Origin: Lysobacterales bacterium
GTDB taxonomy: Bacteria > Pseudomonadota > Gammaproteobacteria > Xanthomonadales > SZUA-36
Length of the DNA stretch: 5,591 bases
Reading direction: 5' to 3'
NCBI GenBank assembly: GCA_026193295.1
Contig: JAPHSB010000357.1
Location: 1 to 5,591, forward strand
The position numbers and the translations under genes are program-made. Of the stretch, positions 1-5,591 are shown one piece after another (position 1 is the stretch's first letter; each line of letters opens with the position of its first letter). The notes below the pieces were generated by a model. It saw only the letters and a program-made list of their open reading frames with translations. It did not search any database and was not told the DNA's origin.

Positions 1-1962
1 AAGGAAGAGGAGCGTTCACGCAAGCTGGCCGAGGAGCAGCACCGTCGCGAGAAAGAAAAGGGCAAAAACAAGACCCGCTATGGCCGCAAGGAATTGCACG
101 TGGCCGAGGGCACGGCAGCGCGCCGTCGCAAATCCGGGCCGCGCATGCGGCCGTCGGCTGGCGGCCGGCCCTCGGAACACGGTTTTTCGCGGCCCACGGC
201 GCCGGTAACCCGCGAGGTGGAAGTTCCCGAGGCAATCACCGTGGCCGACCTGGCCAAGCAGATGGCGGTGAAAGCCGGCGAGGTCATCAAGGTGCTGATG
301 AAGATGGGCATCATGGTAACCATCAACCAGAGCCTGGATCAGGACACGGCCATTCTGGTGGTCGAAGAAATGGGCCACAGCGCCAAACCTGCCGAGCAAA
401 AGGACATCGAACAGGAGTTGATTGCCGAGGAAGATCTGGATGTCGGTGAGGAGAAGCCACGGCCGCCGGTGGTGACGGTCATGGGGCATGTCGATCACGG
501 CAAGACCTCTTTGCTGGACTACATCCGCCACGCCCACGTGGTCGAAGGGGAGGCCGGCGGCATCACGCAGCATATCGGTGCCTACCACGTAAAGACCGGC
601 AAGGGCATCGTGACTTTCCTCGATACGCCGGGCCACGCTGCATTCACGGCAATGCGTGCCCGCGGCGCCCAGGCGACGGATATCGTGGTGCTGGTGGTGG
701 CGGCGGACGATGGCGTTATGCCGCAGACCCGCGAAGCCATCCAGCACGCGCGGGCCGCGGGGACGCCGATCATCGTCGCGGTCAACAAGATCGACAAGCC
801 GGATGCCGACCTGGACCGGGTGCGTACCGACCTGTCGAAGGAAGAAGTCATCTCCGAGGAATGGGGCGGTGAGGACATTTTCGTCTACGTCTCGGCCAAG
901 ACCGGGGAAGGCATGGACACGCTGCTGGACAGCATCCTGCTGCAGGCCGAGGTCATGGAGCTGAAGGCCAATCCCGACATCCGGGCCCGTGGCGTCGTGG
1001 TCGAATCCAGCCTCGACAAGGGCCGTGGCCCGATCGCCACGCTGCTGATCCAGGAAGGCACGCTGCGCCGGGGCGACATGATCCTGGCAGGCCAGGAATA
1101 CGGCCGGGTCCGCGCCATGTTCGACGAAGGCGGCGAGGCCATCGAGTCGGCCGGGCCGTCCATGCCGACGGTCGTCCAGGGCCTGTCCGGCGTGCCGCAG
1201 GCGGGCGACGAGATGGTGTCCGTCGCCAACGAGCGCAAAGCTCGCGAGGCGAGCGCCATGCGCCAGGATCGGCAACGCGAAACGCGCCTCGCCCGGCAGC
1301 AGGCCGCCAACCTGCAGAACCTGTTCGAAAGCATGGGCAAGGAAGAACAGACCTCCGTCAATCTGCTCATCCGGGCCGACGTGCAGGGCAGTGTCGAAGC
1401 ACTGCGCGATGCCTTGACCCGGCTCAGCAGCGACGATGTGAAAGTGAACGTTGTGGCGTCCGGCGTGGGGGCGATCACCGAGAACGACGCTTCGCTGGCT
1501 CAGGCGTCCGACGCTATCATCATCGGCTTCAATGTTCGCGCCGACGCGACGGCACGCAAAGTGATCCAGGAGCACGAACTGGACCTCCACTACTACAGCG
1601 TGATTTACGACGCCATCGACGAGGTGAAGGCGGCGATTACGGGGCTGCTCGGCACCGAGGTCAGGGAGCAGATCGTCGGCCTGGCCGAAGTGAAGGACGT
1701 GTTCCGTTCGTCCCGCCTGGGCGCCATCGCCGGCTGCCTCGTGGTCGAAGGCGTGGTCAAGCGGCACAACCCGATCCGCGTGCTGCGGGACAACGTCGTG
1801 ATCTTCGAAGGCGAACTGGAGTCCCTGCGCCGCTTCAAGGACGACGTCAAGGAAGTGCAGTCCGGCACCGAGTGCGGTATCGGCGTGAAGATGTACAACG
1901 ACGTCAAGCCGGGTGACCAGATCGAGTGCTTCGAGCGTATCGAAGTCGCCCGGACGCTCTGA
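1..1962 (+). CDS. infB: Translation initiation factor IF2, 3' part (5' end outside window)
   Basis: IF2 is the GTPase that brings fMet-tRNA to the 30S P site and promotes 50S joining. The frame is open from base 1, giving 653 visible residues before TGA at 1960-1962. The E. coli protein is about 890 residues, so some 230-240 N-terminal residues should lie upstream; TTG/GTG codons near 94-100 are internal. Visible order (window residues): a charged Lys/Arg/Glu-rich linker (1-60), an IF2_N module (about 72-123), then the G domain with G1 GHVDHGKT (162-169), G3 DTPGH (208-212), G4 NKID (262-265) and G5 SAK (298-300). Next come the domain II beta barrel, domain III (ADVQGSVEA, GFNVRAD) and the C-terminal fMet-tRNA-binding domain (FGAIAGC-like RLGAIAGC, VKRHNPIRVLRDN, ESLRRFKDDV). 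All GTPase motifs are intact, with no frameshift. rbfA follows after 20 nt, so the two are very probably cotranscribed. Confidence 0.98.
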   Translation, partial: KEEERSRKLAEEQHRREKEKGKNKTRYGRKELHVAEGTAARRRKSGPRMRPSAGGRPSEHGFSRPTAPVTREVEVPEAITVADLAKQMAVKAGEVIKVLMKMGIMVTINQSLDQDTAILVVEEMGHSAKPAEQKDIEQELIAEEDLDVGEEKPRPPVVTVMGHVDHGKTSLLDYIRHAHVVEGEAGGITQHIGAYHVKTGKGIVTFLDTPGHAAFTAMRARGAQATDIVVLVVAADDGVMPQTREAIQHARAAGTPIIVAVNKIDKPDADLDRVRTDLSKEEVISEEWGGEDIFVYVSAKTGEGMDTLLDSILLQAEVMELKANPDIRARGVVVESSLDKGRGPIATLLIQEGTLRRGDMILAGQEYGRVRAMFDEGGEAIESAGPSMPTVVQGLSGVPQAGDEMVSVANERKAREASAMRQDRQRETRLARQQAANLQNLFESMGKEEQTSVNLLIRADVQGSVEALRDALTRLSSDDVKVNVVASGVGAITENDASLAQASDAIIIGFNVRADATARKVIQEHELDLHYYSVIYDAIDEVKAAITGLLGTEVREQIVGLAEVKDVFRSSRLGAIAGCLVVEGVVKRHNPIRVLRDNVVIFEGELESLRRFKDDVKEVQSGTECGIGVKMYNDVKPGDQIECFERIEVARTL

Positions 1963-1982
1963 GCCGGGATCAGGTCTGCGAT

Positions 1983-2372
1983 ATGCCCAGGGATTTCAAG
2001 CGCTCCGAACGCGTCGCCGGATCCCTGCGCAGGGAGTTGGCCCGGCTGATCCAGTTGGAGGTAAAGGACCCCGAGGTGGGTTTTGTCGGCCTGTCGGATG
2101 TCGAGGTCACGCGTGACCTGGCCCATGCCCGCGTCTTCGTGACTGTCTTCGAACCCGAAAAAGCCGCCAGCAGCCTGAAGGCGCTGAACAAGGCCGCGGG
2201 TTATCTGCGCCGGCGCCTGGGCCAGGAAATGCGCATCCGTTCCGTGCCGGAGCTTCATTTCGAGCACGATGCTTCGGTCGAAACCGGCCAGCGCATGGAC
2301 GACCTGATCGAGGCCGCTATCGCCGCGGACCGGCACGATTCCGGAGACACCGACCCCGCCGGCGACGAATGA
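1983..2372 (+). CDS. rbfA: 30S ribosome-binding factor A
   Basis: RbfA is a small KH-like protein that binds the immature 30S subunit near the 5' end of 16S rRNA and acts in late maturation and cold adaptation. The product is 129 residues, against 133 in E. coli. It shows the expected N-terminal helix (MPRDFKRSERVAGSLRREL), the strand ARVFVTVF, the helix AGYLRRRLG and the strand RSVPELHF, ending in an acidic tail typical of the family. I chose ATG 1983 because the protein then begins as family members do. The frame is open further upstream to a GTG at 1926, but that start would overlap infB and add 19 residues without RbfA character. The Shine-Dalgarno is weak (CAGG at 1971-1974), suggesting reliance on translation from infB. 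The stop TGA overlaps the truB start. Confidence 0.96.
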   Translation: MPRDFKRSERVAGSLRRELARLIQLEVKDPEVGFVGLSDVEVTRDLAHARVFVTVFEPEKAASSLKALNKAAGYLRRRLGQEMRIRSVPELHFEHDASVETGQRMDDLIEAAIAADRHDSGDTDPAGDE

Positions 2373-3289
2373 GCCGGCGCAGCAAGGGCCGCGACGTGCA
2401 CGGCATCGTGCTGCTGGACAAGCCGGCAGGTTACACGTCCAGCCAGGCGGTGCAGAAGGTGCGCTGGCTGTTCCAGGCGCGCAAGGCGGGCCATACCGGC
2501 ACCCTCGACCCTTTCGCCACGGGCATGTTGCCGATCTGTCTCGGTGAGGCCAGCAAAACCGCGGGATTCATGCTGGAGTCAGCGAAGACCTACGTGGCCC
2601 GCGCCTTGCTGGGGCAGGCCACCACCACCGGCGATACCGAGGGGGAGGTTTCCATCACCGCTGCCGTGCCCGCTCTGGATCGCGACCAGGTCACAAGGGT
2701 ACTGGCCGGCTTCCAGGGGCAGGTTGCGCAGATTCCGCCCATGTACTCTGCGCTGAAACACCAGGGTAAGCCGCTGTACCGGCTGGCCCGGGCCGGCCAG
2801 GAGGTCCCGCGGGAAGCCCGTCAAGTGACGATCCATGCGCTGGAACTGCTGACCTGGGAAGCGCCGGTCCTCGAGTTCCGCGTGCGCTGCTCCAAGGGCA
2901 CCTACGTGCGCACGCTGGCTGAGGATATCGCGCAGGCGATGGGCAGTTGCGCCCACCTGCAGGCGCTGCGGCGTCTCGAGGTGGAGCCATTTCAGGCGGA
3001 AGATATGTTTATGCTCGAGGAGCTGGCCGATAGGGCCGAGCGGGGCCGGATCGAGCAATGTCTTCTGCCGCCGGACGCCGGCCTCCGGGACTGGCCCATC
3101 GTGCGTCTCGACGCTGAACACGCCGTGCGGTTCGGCCACGGGAACCCGGTCGAAGGCGATGCTGACCTTGCCGGCATGGTGCGGGTATACGGCCCGGGGG
3201 ATATACTGCTTGGGCTGGGCGAAATGACCGCGCACGGAATCCTGAAGGCCAGGCGGGTGATGCACCTCGAGAGCCCAGAAACCGCATAA
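2369..3289 (+). CDS. truB: tRNA pseudouridine(55) synthase TruB
   Basis: TruB converts U55 of the tRNA T-loop to pseudouridine and also acts as a tRNA chaperone. The 306-residue product has the family length. Visible motifs: LLDKPAGYTSS (15-25); the catalytic motif GHTGTLDPFATG with nucleophile Asp47 (E. coli Asp48); KTYVARALLGQATTTGDTEG with Tyr75 (E. coli Tyr76); PPMYSALKHQGKPLY (123-137); and CSKGTYVRTL (174-183) with Tyr179 and Arg181 at E. coli numbering. A C-terminal region of roughly 55 residues (GNPVEG through GLGEMTAHGILKARRV) looks like the PUA-like domain. The start ATG at 2369 overlaps the rbfA stop in an ATGA, so translational coupling is likely; no strong Shine-Dalgarno precedes it. 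The stop is TAA 3287-3289. Catalytic residues are intact, and nothing in length or composition is unusual. Confidence 0.97.
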   Translation: MSRRSKGRDVHGIVLLDKPAGYTSSQAVQKVRWLFQARKAGHTGTLDPFATGMLPICLGEASKTAGFMLESAKTYVARALLGQATTTGDTEGEVSITAAVPALDRDQVTRVLAGFQGQVAQIPPMYSALKHQGKPLYRLARAGQEVPREARQVTIHALELLTWEAPVLEFRVRCSKGTYVRTLAEDIAQAMGSCAHLQALRRLEVEPFQAEDMFMLEELADRAERGRIEQCLLPPDAGLRDWPIVRLDAEHAVRFGHGNPVEGDADLAGMVRVYGPGDILLGLGEMTAHGILKARRVMHLESPETA

Positions 3290-3294
3290 ATAAC

Positions 3295-3323
3295 TTGTTT
3301 AGCACCACGCCGCAGTTTAAAAT
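3295..3323 (+). promoter_or_regulatory. Candidate sigma70-type promoter for rpsO
   Basis: TTGTTT (3295-3300; 3 of 6 to TTGACA, with the key TTG) is followed by exactly 17 nt and then TAAAAT (3318-3323; 5 of 6 to TATAAT). It begins 6 nt after the truB stop, in an AT-rich patch that contrasts with the GC-rich genes. Transcription would start near 3329-3332, just upstream of the long hairpin at 3340-3418. In E. coli rpsO has its own promoter at the same position between truB and rpsO, which supports the assignment. No experimental start site is available. Confidence 0.6.
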
Positions 3324-3339
3324 GCACGGCTGATTAACC

Positions 3340-3418
3340 GGGGCTTCGAAGTTTTTGCAAAGACCTGGATTTACCGGGCTGTACGCCCGGCGGGTTTTTT
3401 CAAAGGCTTCGCGGCTCT
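3340..3418 (+). promoter_or_regulatory. Long imperfect hairpin in the rpsO leader
   Basis: Bases 3340-3367 pair with 3391-3418, giving 26 pairs (7 of them G-U) with only two mismatches (T3346/C3412 and C3358/T3400). After a 6-nt left bulge (GATTTA, 3368-3373), the stem continues as six perfect GC pairs, CCGGGC (3374-3379) with GCCCGG (3385-3390), closed by the loop TGTAC. The structure spans 79 nt and ends 6 nt before the rpsO Shine-Dalgarno at 3425. It fills most of the transcript leader expected from the promoter at 3295-3323. The pairing was read directly from the sequence. Possible roles, all inferred, are an RNase III or other processing site, a transcription terminator or attenuator after truB, or part of an S15 autoregulatory leader. 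Confidence 0.7.
3374..3400 (+). terminator. Terminator-like apical hairpin plus T-run after truB
   Basis: CCGGGC-TGTAC-GCCCGG (3374-3390) is followed by CGGG and six T residues (3395-3400). Because CGGGTTTTT can also pair back to AAAGACCTG (3359-3367), this looks like a terminator with a downstream U-tract and upstream A-rich arm, embedded in the longer 3340-3418 stem. It lies downstream of the candidate rpsO promoter, so it could attenuate both truB read-through and rpsO transcripts. The four bases between stem and T-run weaken the call as a simple intrinsic terminator. Confidence 0.4.
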
Positions 3419-3424
3419 AGATAT

Positions 3425-3433
3425 GGAGAAGGA
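3425..3433 (+). promoter_or_regulatory. Strong ribosome binding site of rpsO
   Basis: GGAG (3425-3428) and AGGA (3430-3433) lie 8 and 3 nt before the ATG at 3437; GGAG has the better spacing. This is the clearest Shine-Dalgarno in the window, fitting a highly expressed ribosomal protein. It sits just 3' of the leader hairpin and could be open or covered depending on leader folding. Confidence 0.85.
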
Positions 3434-3436
3434 ACC

Positions 3437-3706
3437 ATGTCTTTTGATGCAGAAGCGAAGGCAAAAATTGTCAGCGAGTACGCTCGCTCGGAAAGCGATA
3501 CCGGGTCCCCAGAGGTCCAGGTGGCGTTGTTGACGGGCCGTATTCAATACCTCACCGACCATTTCAAGGCTCATAAGGGCGATCATCACTCGCGGCGCGG
3601 TTTGCTGCGGCTGGTGAATCAGCGCCGCAGCCTGCTCGACTACCTTCGCAAGAAGGACATCGAGCGGTATCGCGACCTGATCAATCGTCTCGGCCTGCGC
3701 CGCTAG
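3437..3706 (+). CDS. rpsO: Small ribosomal subunit protein S15
   Basis: S15 is a primary 16S rRNA-binding protein that recognises the central-domain three-way junction and helps nucleate the 30S platform. The product is 89 residues, identical in length to E. coli S15. It carries the diagnostic segments DTGSPEVQVALLTGRI (21-36) and HKGDHHSRRGLLRLVNQRR (46-64), the latter holding the conserved His/Asp/Ser rRNA-contact residues, and the C-terminus RLGLRR. The start ATG 3437 has a strong Shine-Dalgarno at 3425-3433. The gene has its own candidate promoter and structured leader upstream, and a terminator overlapping its stop codon. This is consistent with separate and autoregulated expression within the larger operon, as in E. 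coli. Autoregulation by S15 is inferred from the family, not seen. Confidence 0.99.
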   Translation: MSFDAEAKAKIVSEYARSESDTGSPEVQVALLTGRIQYLTDHFKAHKGDHHSRRGLLRLVNQRRSLLDYLRKKDIERYRDLINRLGLRR

Positions 3707-3733
3707 ATCCGGGTTGGCGGGCGGGCTTTTTTT
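3693..3733 (+). terminator. Rho-independent terminator overlapping the rpsO stop codon
   Basis: GCCTG (3693-3697) pairs with CGGGC (3722-3726), and CGCC (3698-3701) pairs with GGCG (3716-3719). The right side has a 2-nt bulge (GG 3720-3721), and the 14-nt loop contains the rpsO TAG stop. Seven T residues follow immediately (3727-3733). Since the 5' arm is the last rpsO codons, ribosomes finishing rpsO would interfere with folding, favouring partial read-through into pnp. The position matches the E. coli attenuating terminator between rpsO and pnp. Confidence 0.7.
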
Positions 3734-3760
3734 CGCCAGGGGCGGAAGAAAGCAACGCGC

Positions 3761-3807
3761 GACATGCATGGATCCGGCCTTCGGCAAGATTCGCATCGGA
3801 GCATGTC
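3761..3807 (+). promoter_or_regulatory. pnp leader, first hairpin
   Basis: GACATGC (3761-3767) pairs perfectly with GCATGTC (3801-3807). Directly stacked inside, after a 5-nt bulge (3768-3772), TCCG (3773-3776) pairs with CGGA (3797-3800). A small GCC-TTC-GGC hairpin (3777-3785) can form in the enclosed loop. It precedes the second, stronger hairpin by 3 nt, giving the two-hairpin leader arrangement known for E. coli pnp. Confidence 0.5.
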
Positions 3808-3810
3808 CTT

Positions 3811-3841
3811 CGCTCTGGTAGACGTACCGTCTGCCGGAGCG
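3811..3841 (+). promoter_or_regulatory. pnp leader, second hairpin; candidate RNase III site
   Basis: CGCTCTGGTAGACG (3811-3824) pairs along its full length with CGTCTGCCGGAGCG (3828-3841), a 14-bp stem with two G-U pairs and the short loop TAC. Together with the adjacent first hairpin it forms the kind of double-stranded leader that RNase III cuts in E. coli pnp mRNA, after which PNPase destabilises its own message. Pairing is seen; processing and autoregulation are inferred from position and family. I find no convincing -35/-10 pair between 3734 and 3760, so a separate pnp promoter is not supported by sequence, although E. coli has one here. Confidence 0.65.
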
Positions 3842-3885
3842 TTCGCTTTTGAGGCTATGAACCAATACTGATGACGGGGTAACTT
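3842..3885 (+). other. pnp leader, segment just before the start codon, with two minimal ORFs
   Basis: This less GC-rich stretch contains two very short ORFs: ATG 3857 to TGA 3871 (4 codons) and ATG 3871 to TAA 3882 (3 codons). They overlap in TGATG, and the second is in frame with pnp and stops 3 nt before its GTG. The only Shine-Dalgarno-like sequence for pnp is GGGG (3876-3879), about 6 nt upstream of GTG 3886. GAGG at 3851-3854 is too close to ATG 3857 to serve it well. Translation of the tiny ORFs is not supported beyond their presence. Confidence 0.3.
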
Positions 3886-5591
3886 GTGCAGAAACTGATC
3901 AAGACATTTCAATACGGTGACCAGCAGGTCACGATCGAGACCGGGCGTGTCGCCCGCCAGGCCAACGGCTCCGTGGTGGTTACCATGGGTGGTACGGTGG
4001 TGCTGGTGACCGCGGTAGGTCGCCGCGAAGCCAACGCCAGCCAGGCGTTTTTTCCGTTGACGGTCAACTACCAGGAAAGATTCTATGCCGCCGGCCGCAT
4101 TCCGGGCGGCTTCTTCAAGCGCGAAGGCCGTCCGACCGAGAAGGAAACCCTCACCTGCCGCCTGATCGACCGGCCCATCAGGCCGCTCTTTCCGAAGGGC
4201 TTCATGAACGAGGTCCAGATCGTCGCCACCCTGATGTCTTCAGACACCGAAGTCGATGGCGATATCCCGGCCCTGATCGGCACCTCCGCTGCCCTGGCCC
4301 TGTCGGGTATGCCGTTCAACGGCCCCATCGGCGCAGCCCGGGTCGGTTACATTGGTGACCAGTACGTGCTCAACCCGACCGCCAGCCAACTGAAGGAATC
4401 GGCTCTGGACCTGGTGGTTGCGGGTACCGAGAGTGCCGTGCTGATGGTGGAGTCAGAAGCCAATCTGCTGTCCGAAGACGTCATGCTGGGCGCGGTCACC
4501 TTCGGCCACCAGGCGTCCAAGGCTGTAGTCCAGGTCGTGCGCGAACTGGCCGCCGAAGCCGGCGTGCAAGCCTGGGACTGGCAGGCAGCCGTTAAAGATG
4601 AGGGCCTGGCGGCCCGGGTTGCCGAGTTGGCCACTGCGGGCCTCCAGGAGGCCTACGCCATCGCCGACAAAATGCAGCGTCGCGATGCCGTTGCCGAGGT
4701 CAAGAAGTCGGTGGTGGAAAGCCTGTGCGTGGCGGACGATGCCAACGCACCCACGGAATCCGATATTTCCGATGCCTTCAAAGTGGTGGAAAAGACCATG
4801 GTGCGCGAACGCATCCTGTCGGGGGAGCCGCGCATCGACGGCCGCGATCTCGCCACGGTTCGCCCCATTACGGTCGAGTGCGGCCTGATGCCGCGGACAC
4901 ACGGTTCGGCCCTGTTCACCCGCGGCGAAACGCAGGCCATCGTGGTGACCACGCTGGGCACGGGCCGTGACGCGCAAATCATCGACGCAGTCACCGGCGA
5001 GTATAAAGATCCGTTCATGCTGCATTACAATTTCCCGCCGTACTGCGTCGGGGAAACCGGCTTCATGAGCGGTCCCAAGCGGCGTGAAATCGGCCACGGC
5101 CGCCTGGCGCGCCGGGGCGTGAGCGCCGTGCTCCCGACCATGGAGCAGTTCCCCTACGTGATCCGGGTCGTTTCCGAGATCACCGAGTCGAACGGCTCCA
5201 GTTCGATGGCCTCTGTGTGCGGTACTTCGTTGTCCCTGATGGATGCAGGCGTTCCGGTCAAGGCGCCGGTGGCCGGCATTGCGATGGGCCTGATCAAGGA
5301 GGGCGACCGCTTCGCCGTGCTGTCCGATATCCTGGGCGACGAGGATCACCTCGGCGACATGGACTTCAAGGTGGCCGGTACGCAGGATGGCATCACGGCT
5401 CTGCAGATGGACATCAAGATCGAAGGCATCACCGAGGAAATCATGCGCATCGCGCTGGCCCAGGCGCAGGACGGCCGTAATTTCATCCTCGGCGAGATGA
5501 ACAAGGTGCTTGGCGAATCGCGCCGTGAAATGTCCGAGTACGCCCCACGGCTGATGACCATCAAGGTACATCCGGACAAGATTCGCGACGT
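3886..5591 (+). CDS. pnp: Polynucleotide phosphorylase, 5' part (3' end outside window)
   Basis: PNPase degrades RNA 3' to 5' by phosphorolysis and works in the degradosome and in sRNA turnover. The frame is open from GTG 3886 to the window end: 568 residues plus two bases, of about 700 expected. The start is forced by an in-frame TAA at 3880-3882, and the reading MQKLIKTFQYG lines up with E. coli MLNPIVRKFQYG. RNase PH domain 1 shows FFPLTVNYQER (55-65), GRIPGGFFKREGRP (70-83) and RLIDRPIRPLFP (92-103). A helical linker domain follows. RNase PH domain 2 shows GEPRIDGR (315-322), FTRGETQ (344-350), the phosphate-binding Ser438-440 and GDEDHLGDMDFK, with Asp487 and Asp493 equivalent to the E. 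coli metal-binding Asp486 and Asp492. The window ends at the junction to the KH domain, so KH and S1 are not seen. Expression probably comes from read-through of the rpsO terminator plus leader processing. Confidence 0.98.
   Translation, partial: MQKLIKTFQYGDQQVTIETGRVARQANGSVVVTMGGTVVLVTAVGRREANASQAFFPLTVNYQERFYAAGRIPGGFFKREGRPTEKETLTCRLIDRPIRPLFPKGFMNEVQIVATLMSSDTEVDGDIPALIGTSAALALSGMPFNGPIGAARVGYIGDQYVLNPTASQLKESALDLVVAGTESAVLMVESEANLLSEDVMLGAVTFGHQASKAVVQVVRELAAEAGVQAWDWQAAVKDEGLAARVAELATAGLQEAYAIADKMQRRDAVAEVKKSVVESLCVADDANAPTESDISDAFKVVEKTMVRERILSGEPRIDGRDLATVRPITVECGLMPRTHGSALFTRGETQAIVVTTLGTGRDAQIIDAVTGEYKDPFMLHYNFPPYCVGETGFMSGPKRREIGHGRLARRGVSAVLPTMEQFPYVIRVVSEITESNGSSSMASVCGTSLSLMDAGVPVKAPVAGIAMGLIKEGDRFAVLSDILGDEDHLGDMDFKVAGTQDGITALQMDIKIEGITEEIMRIALAQAQDGRNFILGEMNKVLGESRREMSEYAPRLMTIKVHPDKIRD

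Noticed and set aside
16..1767. A 583-codon open frame on the minus strand opposite infB
   Set aside because: It is a shadow of a GC-rich gene: its composition (runs of His, Asp, Arg, Gly and Leu with no domain I recognise) follows from antisense reading of infB codons, while the + strand has intact IF2 motifs throughout.
1926..1982. Upstream GTG extension of rbfA
   Set aside because: It overlaps the infB coding end, adds residues not seen in RbfA proteins, and ATG 1983 gives the normal N-terminus and length.
1605..2336. Minus-strand 243-codon open frame across the infB-rbfA junction, and a similar 228-codon frame opposite truB (2579-3265)
   Set aside because: Both lie antisense to well-supported conserved genes, and neither shows a recognisable domain or a convincing ribosome binding site.
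3734..3760. Search for a pnp promoter like that of E. coli
   Set aside because: No -35/-10 pair with acceptable spacing was found before the first leader hairpin. TTGGCG at 3714-3719 has no -10 at 16-18 nt.
3371..3865. Minus-strand 164-codon open frame covering rpsO and both flanks
   Set aside because: It runs antisense through S15, the terminator and the structured leaders; the + strand features explain this region fully.
4453..5571. A 372-codon open frame on the minus strand opposite pnp
   Set aside because: The + strand encodes PNPase with all catalytic motifs. The antisense frame is His/Asp/Gly-rich and resembles no family I know; long antisense frames are expected at this GC content.
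1..5591. Search for CRISPR arrays, IS ends, tRNA or rRNA genes and foreign cargo
   Set aside because: No regularly spaced repeats, terminal inverted repeats, transposase motifs or tRNA-like folds were seen; nearly every base belongs to the conserved operon or its leaders.

Overview
The window is an ordinary but well-preserved stretch of the bacterial translation and RNA-metabolism operon nusA-infB-rbfA-truB-rpsO-pnp. All genes lie on the + strand. It contains the 3' part of infB (initiation factor IF2), complete rbfA, truB and rpsO, and the 5' part of pnp (polynucleotide phosphorylase). Both ends are cut inside genes. Gene order and protein sequence point to a GC-rich gammaproteobacterium (roughly 60-65% GC by eye). 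S15 and PNPase read very close to E. coli, and the rpsO-pnp arrangement, with a terminator and a structured leader between them, is the enterobacterial one. A finer placement, such as a Chromatiales- or Xanthomonadales-like lineage, would be a guess.

Layout: infB runs from before base 1 to 1962. rbfA follows after 20 nt. truB starts inside the rbfA stop codon through an ATGA overlap, so these three genes form one tight translational unit. Bases 3290-3436 (truB-rpsO) hold a promoter-like sequence and then a long imperfect hairpin that ends just before the rpsO Shine-Dalgarno. A rho-independent terminator overlaps the rpsO stop codon (3693-3733). A leader of about 150 nt follows, with two hairpins; the second has a 14-bp stem and sits where the RNase III site lies in the E. 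coli pnp leader. pnp then starts at a GTG at 3886, directly after an in-frame TAA, and is open to the end of the window.

Together the genes cover initiator-tRNA delivery (IF2), late 30S maturation (RbfA, S15), tRNA psi55 formation (TruB) and RNA turnover (PNPase). No mobile element, CRISPR array, tRNA, rRNA or unfamiliar protein gene was seen. The less expected content is all RNA structure in the two intergenic regions. I found no evidence for a previously undescribed system; the best candidates for follow-up are the rpsO leader hairpin and the pnp leader architecture.
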